A stretch of 64,000 bases of DNA from Larus michahellis (Eukaryota > Chordata > Aves > Charadriiformes > Laridae), in NCBI RefSeq assembly GCF_964199755.1, contig NC_133899.1, positions 2,852,001 to 2,916,000 on the forward strand. The letters are read 5' to 3'. Position numbers and translations under genes: made by a program. The notes below the pieces were generated by a model. That model worked only from the letters and a program-made list of their open reading frames with translations, was not told where the DNA came from and searched no databases. This document shows positions 1-12,500 of the stretch, in pieces (position 1 is the stretch's first letter; each line of letters begins with the position of its first letter).

Positions 1-435
1 ATTTTCTATGAAACTGCAGTCAAGGAGGAGTCATGATGTCAACGCAGCAATAATAACACACTAACCTCCTTGCAAAATAAGCCCCTGAAAACATGTTGAC
101 TTTCTCCCATCTTTGTTTCTCTGTGTGCCAGTTTTCCCTTGGAGGGATGCTATTTGCTTCTTGATGTTATTAAGATAAATCCATGCGTGTTTGTGTAGCC
201 TTCTCGTACTACGCCGATGAGTGGTACAATAAGGCCATGACGAAATGAAGAATTTTGCAGGTAGTGTATTGTTTGGGTGCTAAGTGGCAGGCTAGAAATG
301 AAAGCGGCACGGAGCAGTGGTACAACCTTCCCATCCGCCCAGCGAGGCAAGTCCTGGCGCTACCCAAGAGTCATCACTTTTGCACGTGTGTAAGAATATC
401 CTCCTCATCATTCTTATCTCTTTGTTTCCTCATAG
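1..435 (+). other. ZCCHC14 intron (partial, 5' end outside window)
   Basis: Ends at the acceptor of the exon at 436. I see no upstream ZCCHC14 exon or other feature in it. Confidence 0.8.
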
Positions 436-509
436 TGACTGTTGAAAAAGTGGAATTAAAGGGACTGGCACACAAGAAAAATGAAAGAAATGTTGAATAT
501 TCCTTTGAG
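436..509 (+). CDS. ZCCHC14: ZCCHC14 coding exon 1 in window
   Basis: The acceptor is ...cctcatag and the donor gtaagt. The exon begins with the last two bases of a Val codon and reads TVEKVELKGLAHKK, ending SFE. It is the start of the PX-like region. The preceding exon is not within bases 1-435. Confidence 0.93.
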
Positions 510-3500
510 GTAAGTCTTGGTGGACGGTTTGGTGGTGGTTTTTTTACTATGAAAGAAGGGAGGATAATACTTAAGGAGGAGTTACGTTTTCAAACCTTAT
601 TTTTAGATCCCAGAAACTGGTCTAGTGGAGCTCCTCGGGGATAGATGGTAGTCATATTTTTTAATCAATGATTTGGAAGTAATCAGAAATTGCTGTTGGT
701 GAGTAGTTGTGGATGACGCAGTACGGGACACAGGCAAAATAAAAATATTCACTCTAATGCAGAAGATTGTGACAAAATATATATTTAGGGGAAAATACCA
801 TGCCACGCTTACAGAATGGATATCAACATGCTGGAGTGCAGAAGCTAGAAGGAATTTAAATCTTCATCTGGACAAAGAAGAGAATTTAGGCTCCTAGGGC
901 AGTGCTGCCCGTATGGGAAAAGAGATAGGACGGTCATTTACCTTTGCATTCGGCGCTGAGGGGAGTGTGAGAGTGCGGTGTATGCTTCAGGCGTTACTGG
1001 TTTTAAAGGGGGTGTTAAAGAGCACGGAAAATAACTATGGAAATTATTCAAGGCTTGAGCAAAATGCCATGTAGCGAGAGGCTTAAAGAACTTGACCGAA
1101 AGATGACTTTGATTGTCATATAAAAGCATTTTCAAAGGGAAGATCATGTTTTTTGGTAAAGGGGGACTTAATCTAGCAGAAAAAGGCACAAGAGGAACCA
1201 TTGTCTGAAAAATAAAGCCAGACAAATTCAAACTGGAAATGAAAATAGTTTCTTTGGAATGAAATTGGTTAGCCACAAGCTGGTAGGAGAAGTGGCTTCC
1301 CCCCCCCCTCAGTTTTTACGCAGCTTTTGGAGGTTCAGTCATTGCTCGCCATTTCTCTGGAGGGATGACTTCATTCTGTGAAGCCTTCTGTTAACAGCGG
1401 AGCCTGGATTCTGGGTGCTGGCGAGAAAGAATGACAAACGGCTATTCTCCCATCTAGTTGGAACGACGTATTCCAAAATTTAGAATGCAAAGCCCAGAAA
1501 ATGTCTTTGGTTTGCTTAATGAGGCAACGGAGCCAAACAGTTGGTGAGAAAAGGAGAACCCGAAAGAAAATGGACAGTAGAATTTCAATTACCTACAACT
1601 TTTACCCAAAAAAAAAAGGTTTTTCTTTAAAACTCCCACCCAAGTGTCAGTTCAGCATCTTCTTGTGATGCTGAGAGCTTTAACCCCTGCATGACTTGAT
1701 TCATGGGTAACGTTCTGAATTTTCTGAATCCCGTGGTTGTTCCAAATGTCATCAATATTAGAAGAGATTTTTTCAAGGGGTTTTAAAAAACTTTCTGAAG
1801 TACGCAGTTGTCTAGACTCCACTTACATCTTGTGAAACATCTTTTCCAATTATAAATTTTTCTATAAATACCAGAAATTGCTTTTACCAGTATTTCGCTT
1901 GACAGCTTGTAACTGAACGAACAGTACATAGTTTAGCTGAGCTAATAAATTGCTGTTTGCTGGGTTAGAAACCCAACCCTTAAATGTTTTGTTTGGGAGC
2001 TTGGGAATAGAAGGTCAATAGATAGAGCAGTTTAGTGTTTTCGGCATCGCTTGGCAATGCTATTGTTCCCTGCATTTACAGTTCACATTATTGTTTTATA
2101 AGTATTGAAAATTACAACGAGTTAGCAAAATATAAGTCGTAACAAACGTTGGGTTATTACAAAGCTAGAAAGAAAGAGAAACTTCTCCTATATTTTCTGA
2201 AGTTTCTCCCGAATTTAAAGAAGTGTTAACTTATCACAAACTTTAAAAAACAAACAAAAAGCCCCACAGGCTTTGTAAAACCAGAAACAGTTTTCTTTCT
2301 TCTTCCCCTCCCCCCCCTTACTTTTTGTGTAACGGCTCTGCAGAGAGGAAATTCCTCCATTATGTAATATATTTTGAAATACTCTTCTCTCACCAGTCTT
2401 TTTGGCAGCATTCTGATGGCTGGAAAAACTTTGTGTATGTTTTCAGTTGTCATTGAAACTGGTGTCATGTGAGAAGATGGCCTCCTGATCCTTAACCACA
2501 TCAACCCAGCTTCTTCCCCTGTAGAGCTGCTGAAGATCCATGGGCCTTCAAACGCCTCGAGATCCATGGGCCTTCAAACGCCTCGAGTAGAAATCTTAAG
2601 TCTGAAGGGACTTATTGTTGGCCGGTCTCGTCCTGATATTCTTCGTGCCAAGAAAGCCTGACTTTTGGCTCAGTTAAACTAATCATCTACCAACCAATAA
2701 ATGCCTCTGCATCTAAGAATGCAATGACTTAATGCAGAAAGCGTATGGGAAGAGATACCGAGCTCTTTCCCGTTTCTGGGGCATGCACAAGATGGTGTCT
2801 AAAGAGCGAAGCTAGAGCAGGAGCTGCAGGTTTCCTTTCCCAGGTTTTGCCTTTTTTTGCAGCGGGGCGATTTGCTGCCATCTTCAACTCTGCGTGGCGT
2901 ATGGAGTTGATTAATTATAAATAGGCACTGTTGTGCTGTGGCGAGCGGTTCATATTGTACATCAGAGTCTACAAACCAGCTGTTTTCTTTAACAATAATA
3001 ATAATAAAAAATTTCCATGACTTAGTAGTCTGTTTCTTAATACTGGATGTCTGCAGTGTGCAAGGGCTGTGTAAACTATGAAGTGCTTTTTTAAGCATTC
3101 AGAATAGTCGTTAAGTATAATAACAGCAAGAACTGGGCAACGAGGGAGGACTGAGTAATAGTTACTTGTGCACAAAAAAAGTTTTTCCTTATTGATGTCA
3201 CACGTTACAAACTTCCTCGCAGTCTGTGGGGGATATTTGATACCTATGATTGATCTTTTGGAACCAAACTTAAATCCCTGACTATTACTTACTAAACTGA
3301 ATACTTTTTACTTCCTAAGGTCCTGTGGTCTGATTCTTCGGTGACGATGGTAACCAAATCTTCCACTGAAGTGACTGAATTCATTTCAAAGGTAAAGGCG
3401 ATATGAAAAATACTTTGAAAATGGAGCCATGTTTTGTCCCTGCCTGTAATTTTGTTTAATGACATTTTACAAAATGTACCGGGATAATACAGACAGATTG

Positions 3501-6500
3501 AATTTCATAAAATGTTTGACTTTTAAATTGCTGTGCCTTGAATCTCACGTGAGTAACAAGTCTTCTTTTCACCTGTTGTTTGTAATACCCTCCACCTTTA
3601 GCTATCTCAGCTGTATCCAGAAGAAAACTTGGAGAAATTCATTCCTTGCCTAGCTGGTCCAGATTCATTTTACTTAGAACGGAACCACATGGACCTGGAA
3701 TCGGACCTTAGGTATGCTGAGGTTTTTTGTTGCGGTGGGTTTTTTATCTTGTCGCTTGGCTTTTTTCAGCAAGTGGAAGAAAGAAACAGGGAATAGAAAT
3801 ATTATGTTCGTATTCTAAATTACTTTCAAGAAATTAGAGCCTGATCCTAAGCATTATTTCTTGATGTTCTGATAATTCCAGTGCATAGGAATTTTTCAGG
3901 AACTCTTTCTCCAGAAATACAGATGGTAATAATATTCTGTATTAAGCTTCCTGGAGAACTGACATTTCCTCATTCTTGTTAAAAACAAATAGAGGATCAT
4001 TGGCTTTGCAGAAACTTGCAAAATAGCCAAAACTGCTTTTAAAAAAAAACCCCAAAACTCAGGAAAAAATAGTTGCCTGAATAATTACCCTTCTGTATTG
4101 AGGGATGGGCTGTGGGGATTGTTTTTTTTATTATCTCTGTTGCTTTAGGTTGTCATGGTGTTTATTTTACTTTATTTTAAAAAAGGTAGGTATGTACGTG
4201 TATGGTATAGCCATTAAATTTTTGGATGCCATTAACAGCTAAGCAATTTTTGAAGCCTTAGATAGTACCTCCTCACGTTATCACAATTCACCTGGACATT
4301 ATCTAATCTAAAACACCATTTAAAAAGTCGTCACCTGTGGCAGGTCACATCAGTTCTCTCTTTCTAAACACTCAAATAGCTTTGCTAGGAAAATTTGAGG
4401 GACCTAAATTATTTTCAGCTACTACCATCTGTATCTATGCAAAGTATTACATGATATTTTAAAATACTAATCAACTTTCGTTAGGGCTTCGGCTAAACAC
4501 CTATTTTCCCTAAGTCAAGACAGACTTTTGTCCCCCGTCGGCAGAGCCACGGCGGATATTGTTTTTCCATAGTCAGAGCCAGCAGGTGCGTGCCTAGATT
4601 ATTTTTCATGGCAAACAGCGTTAACATTTCAAACGGTTCCTTCTGCGCTTTGAGGATCGCAGCCTATTGAGGAGGATTAGGGCGGGTGAGAGAGGATGCG
4701 TGTTGCCGCTGTTTAGCTAGCAACAGTCTCTACAAATCTAGGTTAATAGAGCAGCAATCTGCGTTTACGCAGCAACGGTTGTATCTTTGGAGCGGAGAAA
4801 GAAGCAGTTCCGTTAAATGCTGCGTATTTGAAAAATGCAGAAACGAACCGTGATTTTTCAAGGTGGCAAGCACATTCGTGTGTGTGTACAGTTGAATTAT
4901 TTTTTGCTCAGAGACTTTTTGAAAATGACAAATACAAAGATACGATCAAAATGCTCTCTTTTTTAAACAACTTCTTATACCTTTTCAGATTTGGCAAAAG
5001 GCCGTCAAGTTTGCATAACAACAGGAAGTCTAGTCATGTTGATAGAACACACTTTATACATTGCAAAGTTTTAGGAAATTGCCATTTTTTCGCCCTAAAG
5101 AGGCACAGCAATCCCAGGGAAAATGTGACGTAAGTTCTACAGCCTTTTTCCCTACACTGCCAGACTCTGCATCTGCTGTTTATCTCGAAGAGGAGAAAAT
5201 TAAATAACAGATATATCTATATTTTATGGTTTTCAGGTTCATGAATTTGAAAGGAAATTTTCAAGTTTATCTTTGAACATGTTCTGCCTTACAAGTGTTC
5301 AGTGTTCCTAAAATAAGCATCTTTACTGAAACACTAAACAGAGTGAAAGCAACACAACGGTAACACGTGTTTAAGTAGATTAAGGATAAGAATATCGGTG
5401 CGTTTCAAGTCTACTTTGCATCAGATTTGCCTGCTGTTATTAAGTTGAAAGGTCTTTTATGTTTTAGTTTCAAAAGTCAATTTCCAAATTCAATTTCCAA
5501 ATTTCACGTGCAGTCTACAGTCATGATTGCATAGGCAGCTGCAAATCAGATATAACGAAACGGGGGGGTTTGTTTGCTTTTGATGAACATGCAGGTATTT
5601 GGCACCGTTACCTTCCCATGTGGTGAAAAATGACCACGTTAGAAAGTTCTTCAGCACTTCATCTCCTTCACAGCAACTTCAGAGTTCAAGTAAGTTTAAA
5701 TGAAGTTTATACACGAATTTTTTTTTGTACTGATCCATGTTTCATAAACCGATGCCATTTGTAACTTCTCTTCCCTGTTTTTAGATCCTGGCAACCCTTC
5801 TCTTTATAAAGTGGGAACTACGCTGGGAACATCTGGAAGGTGAAATATTTCTTTTTTTTAATGTTTGTTCTGTTTAGTTGTAAAAACCCATTACATCGCT
5901 AATTATCTGTGTCCCCTTGGGAATTTATTTGAGTCTACGCTTTCATATTCATCTGTGGAAGATTTTAAGAAATTCTAGCCTTAGTGTGTGGTCTGCCCAA
6001 AACAGACAAATGATGAGAATATTGGTGTAAGGTACTAGCGTTCCTAGTGTTGTCATTTGTTTATTCTTGAAATGCCTTAAAAAAACACATAATAATAACT
6101 GCAGGAGCTCAGCGTGGGTAATTGCTTGAAGAAAAGTTTTGCAGTGAGTTGATCTCAAAGACAACAAAACTTAGGTAACAGAGTGTTTGCAAGTCGAAAT
6201 ATAACATGAGATAATTACTGGAAATGGAAGGTAGAATTGAGCTTCAGCTTCAAAAATGTAAAGGATATAAAATGTAACTGCCATTGGACCAAACTTTCGA
6301 CAATTGTGACAGACTCTCTTGTCATTGGCGGTTATGAAATCATCAGCGGCTCTCTTATCCTAAGAAATTTGTATGTTGAGGGAAGAATTTGGGAAACCTT
6401 TTGACCAGGTTACGTGGGAGACGAGATCAGACGATTGCGGTGTTCCTGCTGGCTGTAAAACCCGTGAACGCACATTCTAAGCAGCGTTTCTCAAAATGTT

Positions 6501-9500
6501 TAAAGCTGTAACTACTAATTGGCATCAACAGTTCAAACCGTTGAGCTGCAGCGATGGCTGATTTCTCTGTGATCTGCTGCTTAATGCATGGGTCGTAATG
6601 GTCTCAATCACATACTTAAAAGGAATCACGATCATCCAAATTGTAGGCACAGATCTGGTCATCCCCAGTCTTTGTGGGCAAAGGGAGACTTACAGCACCT
6701 CTGAAAGGGTTTTTTCTCTCTACAGCTGTTTGAATGTTTCCTTATACAGCAGGGATTTCCTTTCAGAGGGAGGAAGGAAGCCTCTTCTAAGGGAGGTACA
6801 AGTCAGCCCTGGGAAAAGAAGGAAAGAAATTCTCTTGCCTTTTGTTAGGATTTAACAAACTCAGAACTCATTCTCTTAAGAGGCGATTTTCATTTTCTCC
6901 AACACAACCCAGAACCCTCCAAGGAGCCGATATTGTGGGTTATTTTGCCACTTCCACGTGTTAAAAAAAAAAAAAAAAAAAAAATCCACGGGATTATATT
7001 TGGGCGCCTTTTTAATAATGCAAAGCTGAACCACGCCCATTCTCTCTAAACCTTCTCTTAATCACAGAGAGGTAGCAGAACATCTATTATCTGTGATTGT
7101 GGAAGGAAACCGCTGCTTAAGCTGAAGATAAGGCTTACTATTTGCTATAAATTGCACTGTTTTTATTGTGCTGTTGAACAGCACGGGTACAAATCAGTGC
7201 AGGTTTTACCAGAAATCCTGGACGAAGTGGCTTTGTATGGCCGCAGTAGCTGAACTCTGGGTGACGCCAATTCAACGTGCTAAATCAAATGATGTTACTA
7301 TTTTGCAGACCTATATGTGGAGTGGCTGGCATTCAGTCTTCTCAGAATCACGTTCAGCACTCGGCTGCTGCTCCCGTTGCACTACCCCATTGCTCCCACG
7401 CGGGAGGTACTGGCTCCTCGCTGGCCTATCGCACCCCGATGGACACCTCTTCTTCACCCATGTTAATGTCTTCCAGTGCACAGACCCCTCAGACACAGGA
7501 GCAAAACGGGATCTTAGACTGGCTCAGGAAACTGCGGTTGCACAAATACTATCCTGTCTTCAAACAGCTCACGATGGAGAAGGTAGGGCAGCAGGTTTAG
7601 AAAAGGGAGGCAGCTTTTAAATTATCCTGATGTTCTCTAGCGCGGAGAGGGCTGCTGCAAACGTTTGTATTGAGAACTGCAGAAGTTCTTGGCAAACGCC
7701 GTGAAGGTTTGCACTCTCTTGAAGCAGTAAGGCTTTAATGAAAACCTTCTTCCTGTTTTCCATCTGTGTTGTGTCCGGGGCCTGGGCTGTTCGACAGCTG
7801 CCGCCTCTTTCAGAATCCTTCACCAAATGCTTGAAGATCCGCAGGAGCTCTGCTTTGGCTCCCCGCTCATCTCTTTGATGTGCAGTAGAGAACGAAAATT
7901 TGGTGATTTTTTTTAAATTTCTCCTTCTAGATTGATTTTCCTCCCAAAATATTTGGTAATCCTTAGATTCACGGAGATTTTGGACGTGAACATTAGCGTG
8001 TGCACACACCTGCAAGTGAATGTGAGGCTTTTATTGTCTGCAGAAATTCCAGTGGAAAAATAATCCCTTATGTACGTGCATAGAAAGAGTCACAAATGAT
8101 ACCTACGTGTGCTGGATTTTATCTAAATAGAATACTTTTACAGCATTTCCTCAGCTCCGTCTGTAAAATGCCTGGCCTCTTACTGTCTCCTAGCCTTGAA
8201 CGCCCTCCAGTGGACTAAGTGCTGAGGTTGAGCCAGTTCTAAACTGGGGTGGCTTTGTGCTGCTTGTAGTATGGTGTATGTATTTAATTATAATCTGTTA
8301 CCCAAGTCTTCTCGCTTGATTTTCTTCATTATGTGAGAGGAAATACATAGTGGGTTTTTTCTTTAATAAAGTAGCAAACCTGCACGTACTGTAGTGTGTT
8401 TTAAAATAGCATGTATTGCTGTGCACACTTTGCTGCCTTTAATTTTTATTCCATTCTATCATAAATATGATTTTCATATTCTGTGCCTGTATTTCACTAT
8501 AAAATTCAATTTTGCAGTATATTTTCCAATTAAACTGATGAGATGACTGCACATTGATTTCTGTACAACTAGGAAAACCAGAGTGATTTTTTTTTTTTTA
8601 AGAGAAACAGATCCTTAAACTCATTTATAGCACAAAGTTCTATTTTAACTTGTAGAGGAATTACTTCATCTTTATTGTGAATAGTTAATATAAGCACACA
8701 CCTAATTAAATTTAATCTACAGATGTTCCTTCGTGCCAGTCCCCCACACTTTTATTCTACGCCGATTCTATAGTTTAAAGCTGGAGTAGGGAGTTTCTTT
8801 GAATTAACATGTTAAAAACTGGCTCTAAAGTTGCCTTTCAGAATTGATCTTTACTGAAAATATAAATAAGAATGTTTCAGGCTGTCAAACTAAGCACCTG
8901 TTTTTTCTTTACAAGTTTCTGAGTCTTACTGAGGAAGATCTGAATAAGTTTGAATCCCTCACCATGGGAGCAAAGAAGAAGCTCAAGACCCAGCTAGAGT
9001 TGGAGAAGTAAGTGATGGGGGAAAACTCTCTTTTTAAGCTCAGAAGATACTTCATGCAAGTTTTACAATGCTCTTCGCTTTCCAGACCATGAACCTACCA
9101 GGATTCCCACCTGTAAATACGGATAATGCTTACCTCCCTTCCTCTGCACTTGTGTCAGTTACTTTGAAAAGCTCTTGAAGCGGGTGCTTACTAGATAGTA
9201 TTTAGGACTTAGTGGTTTATTGCAGCCTTAGGATTAAGGCTAATCAAACGTAAAGAATTTATGAACTCCCTTTTAAAAGTATATGGCAACCCAGTTGTAA
9301 CATGCGTGCCTGTCTTCACCTGTCACGTGGACAGCTCTTCTAAGGAGGGAGACGTTTTTAAAATAATTTACAAAAGATACATACTGTTGCTTAGGGTTTT
9401 GGGTTTTTTTTAAACTTGTGTAATAGGTATTGTAGATTTAGATTTTGGGTTTGCCACCTCGCTGAGATTCATGGGGTAGGAGGGAATCAGGCAAGCAAGC

Positions 9501-12500
9501 CACTGAGCTGGAGGGTTTGCGAGCTCAGGTGGCGCACACGGAAAGGCAGGATGCCCAGCAGGACTTTTTCTTCTTAAGACCTGACAATATTTTGGGCTTC
9601 CAGCCAGCGCAGATGGAGCACAGCTACTTCGAGAGCCTCCTTGGTGTCCCGCGGTGACCCAAGCGGTGGCAGCGGCAGCCGCTCAGGCCTCTGCTGACTG
9701 CCGGGGCTGGGGTGCGGGTTGCCAGATGACACCCCTACAGGATCTGGACTTCTAGCTTTGTATGGGGACAAACCACTGAAAATCAGGGCTGTTGCAGGTG
9801 ACCCTGGGCTCAGGAAGCCCAAAGCTTTAGGTGGTGAAGGTGATACAAAGAAGGGCAGTGCTCGGTGTAATATTAATAGCCCTTTGGAGAAAACGACGCA
9901 ACAGATTGTCCTATTTTTTGTATCTCCACTTAGAGGGAAATGTTTATTCTGAAGCTACTGCAGTTACTGAAAAAGCAATCAAAAACTCCAAATCCATGCC
10001 CATTTATCAAAGCTCCTTGACAGTATTTTTCATCGGTCTTAGTTTTTCCAGAGCGTGTTTGCAAAATGAAAACTTTGGACTGCATTTGGCTTCTCTTTGG
10101 TTTTGGTGTGCATGGCTAGGTTTGGGACAGGCTTACGTAAGGCGTGACGGAATTTAGTCAGCATTTGGTGATGTTTTACCTTGTACAAATAAGAGCATTA
10201 GCATTGTAATCAGATGGCAAATAGTCCAAATGTAACTGCTGGCAAGAAGCTACGGTCAAGATTGATGCCATTTCTAAATGTTTCCATTTGAAATTAGCTA
10301 ACATTTTAGTGGCTTATTTAGCGGGCTTTGTCTGCTTCAGTTTCATTCAGAAATGATTCATCTGTTGTGCTTTAGCCAGTTTTTGCTTCTTCATACCTTT
10401 TTCCATCACCCTCTAGAGAAAAATCGGAGAAACGGTGCCTAAACCCCACAACACCTTCTTCAGTTACCAGCAGCGGTGTGGCGAGGGTTCCCCCTACTAC
10501 GCACGTAGGACCTATCCAGAGTATTCGTGGCAACCATGCTGCAGGTAAGAAAGAGGAGCAGAGGACGCTGCTGTGCTCTCAGGGCTGAATACGTCCGGGC
10601 ACAGGAGCGAGCTCATTCTTGTGCTGCTTTTTCACCAACCTGTCATAAGCTTTATCTTCCAAAATGCCATCGGCTGAATAGGGGGCAATCAAAAAGTCCG
10701 ATTCCTGTGTATATGGAGCGCAATAAAAAGTAGTTTTCTCTTGGCGGCTTCCACGTGAATGGCTGCAGCTAGTTACTAGTTACGCCTCCAGACTCCTGCT
10801 TCTTAGCCGATGCGTATCTCTGTACATCTTGAGCATCGCTGTATGATAGGTGGTGTGATGAAACAGTTGTAATTAGCTCCTGTCGAGTAGGGGTTACCGC
10901 TCCTGTTTGCGTTCCCTGATTGCTCACACACCCTTTACCTGCAGAGCTGCGAGTGGACGTGGATCAGCCAGCCCACCCACTGCCCCGGGAGGGCAGCTCT
11001 TCCGAGTACTCCAGCTCTTCTTCCAGCCCCATGGGGATCCAGACACGGGAAGAGAGCTCGGACAGCGCCGAGGAGAACGAGAGACGTAAGCAGAAACAAC
11101 CGAAGAGGGTGCCTGTGTTGCCTGGCTTTGTCTGGTGAAGCAGTTGTATTTATAGATGTTTCTGTCCCTAGGTTTAGAGATTCACTTAGACGGTTCGGAA
11201 AAGGAGAAGCCGGTGATGTTACTGAATCACTTCACTTCGAGCTCTGCCAGACCCACGGCTCAGGTCTTACCAGTGCAAAACGATGCAGGCTCCAATCCGT
11301 CCAGCCACCACGCTCTGCCAATGCAAATGATGTCAGCGGGCTCTACTCATATCACCCCCATTCGGATGCTAAATTCAGTGCATAAATCAGACCGCGGCAA
11401 TGCAGACATGAAGCTACTTTCATCGTCTATGCATTCACTTTTATCTTTAGAAGAAAGAAATAAAGTTTCTCCTGGACCTAGGGGCAGCATAAAAATGGAA
11501 AAGAGCTTTGGAAATGCCGTGGTGGATGTAATGTCTGCATCTTCTCCCCACCAGCCCTTGCAAGTGCTGTCAGGGGCTGCTGAGAACAGCTCGCCCACGT
11601 CTACTATTAACTTTGGTCCTCGAACCAAAGTCGTACATGCTTCGACTCTGGACAGAGTGATAAAAACAGCTCAGCAGCCAGGATTAATAGTAGAAACGAG
11701 TACTGCTGCCACTGTAACATCCAGCACAGTCTTCCACGTGGCTCGTCCACCCATCAAACTCCTGGTGTCTTCGTCTCTTCCTACTGATTCTGCCATTGCC
11801 GGACAGACTTCCTGCTCCAGTAATATGCAAATAACGGTGTCCCCTGCAATAATAAATCCCCGGACTGCTCTGTACACAGCCAACACCAAAGTTGCCTTTT
11901 CTGCAATGAGCAGCGTGCCAGTGGCGCCAATGCAAGGCAGCTTCTGCGCCAACAGTAACGCCGCCTCCTCCAGCAGCCACCCCCCCACGTCATTTGCAAC
12001 CATGGCGAATTTGCCCAGCTGCCCCGCACCCAGCTCCAGCCCCACGCTCTCATCCGTTGCCGAGAACAACTTCTACAGCAGCAGCAGTAGCAGCAGTAGC
12101 AGCAGCAGCAGCAGCGGCGGCGGTGGCGGCGGATCCGCAGGGAGCATCCCGGTACCAAACCAGAACCATCACCACCATCACCACCAGCAGCAGCAGCCGC
12201 AGCCGCCGGGGTGCATGGTGTGCAGCTCCTGCGGGTGCAGCGGGAACTGTGGTTCGAGCGGTATGACCGTCAGCTACGCTAACTATTTCCAGCACCCGTT
12301 TTCAGGACCTTCAATGTTTACTTTTCCGTTTCTGCCCTTCAACCCTTTGTGTAGTAACGGCTACATCAACACGCAGCAGTACAACAGCAGCACGACTTTC
12401 CCCGTCGTCCACACCGCCTACAACAGCGGTTTAGCACCGGACTCGGTAATGACTGGGCAGTCGACGTTTGCGGTACCGCCAATGCAGAACTTTATGGCAG

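Larger units (their letters stand above)
3712..8915 (+). other. ZCCHC14 introns 3712-5594, 5840-7308 and 7583-8915
   Basis: Introns between recognised exons. They are AT-rich with a poly(A) run at about 6961-6983. I see no RNA gene, transposon or hidden exon in them. Confidence 0.8.

Noticed and set aside
7168-7620. 150-codon frame over the ZCCHC14 exon at 7309
   Set aside because: Different frame from the true exon, which is fixed by the conserved SAM sequence and splice sites.
11671-12295. Minus-strand and alternate-frame reading frames of 81-132 codons under the large ZCCHC14 exon
   Set aside because: Antisense shadows of the AGC/GGC-rich coding exon; one is a Cys run from reversed repeats.
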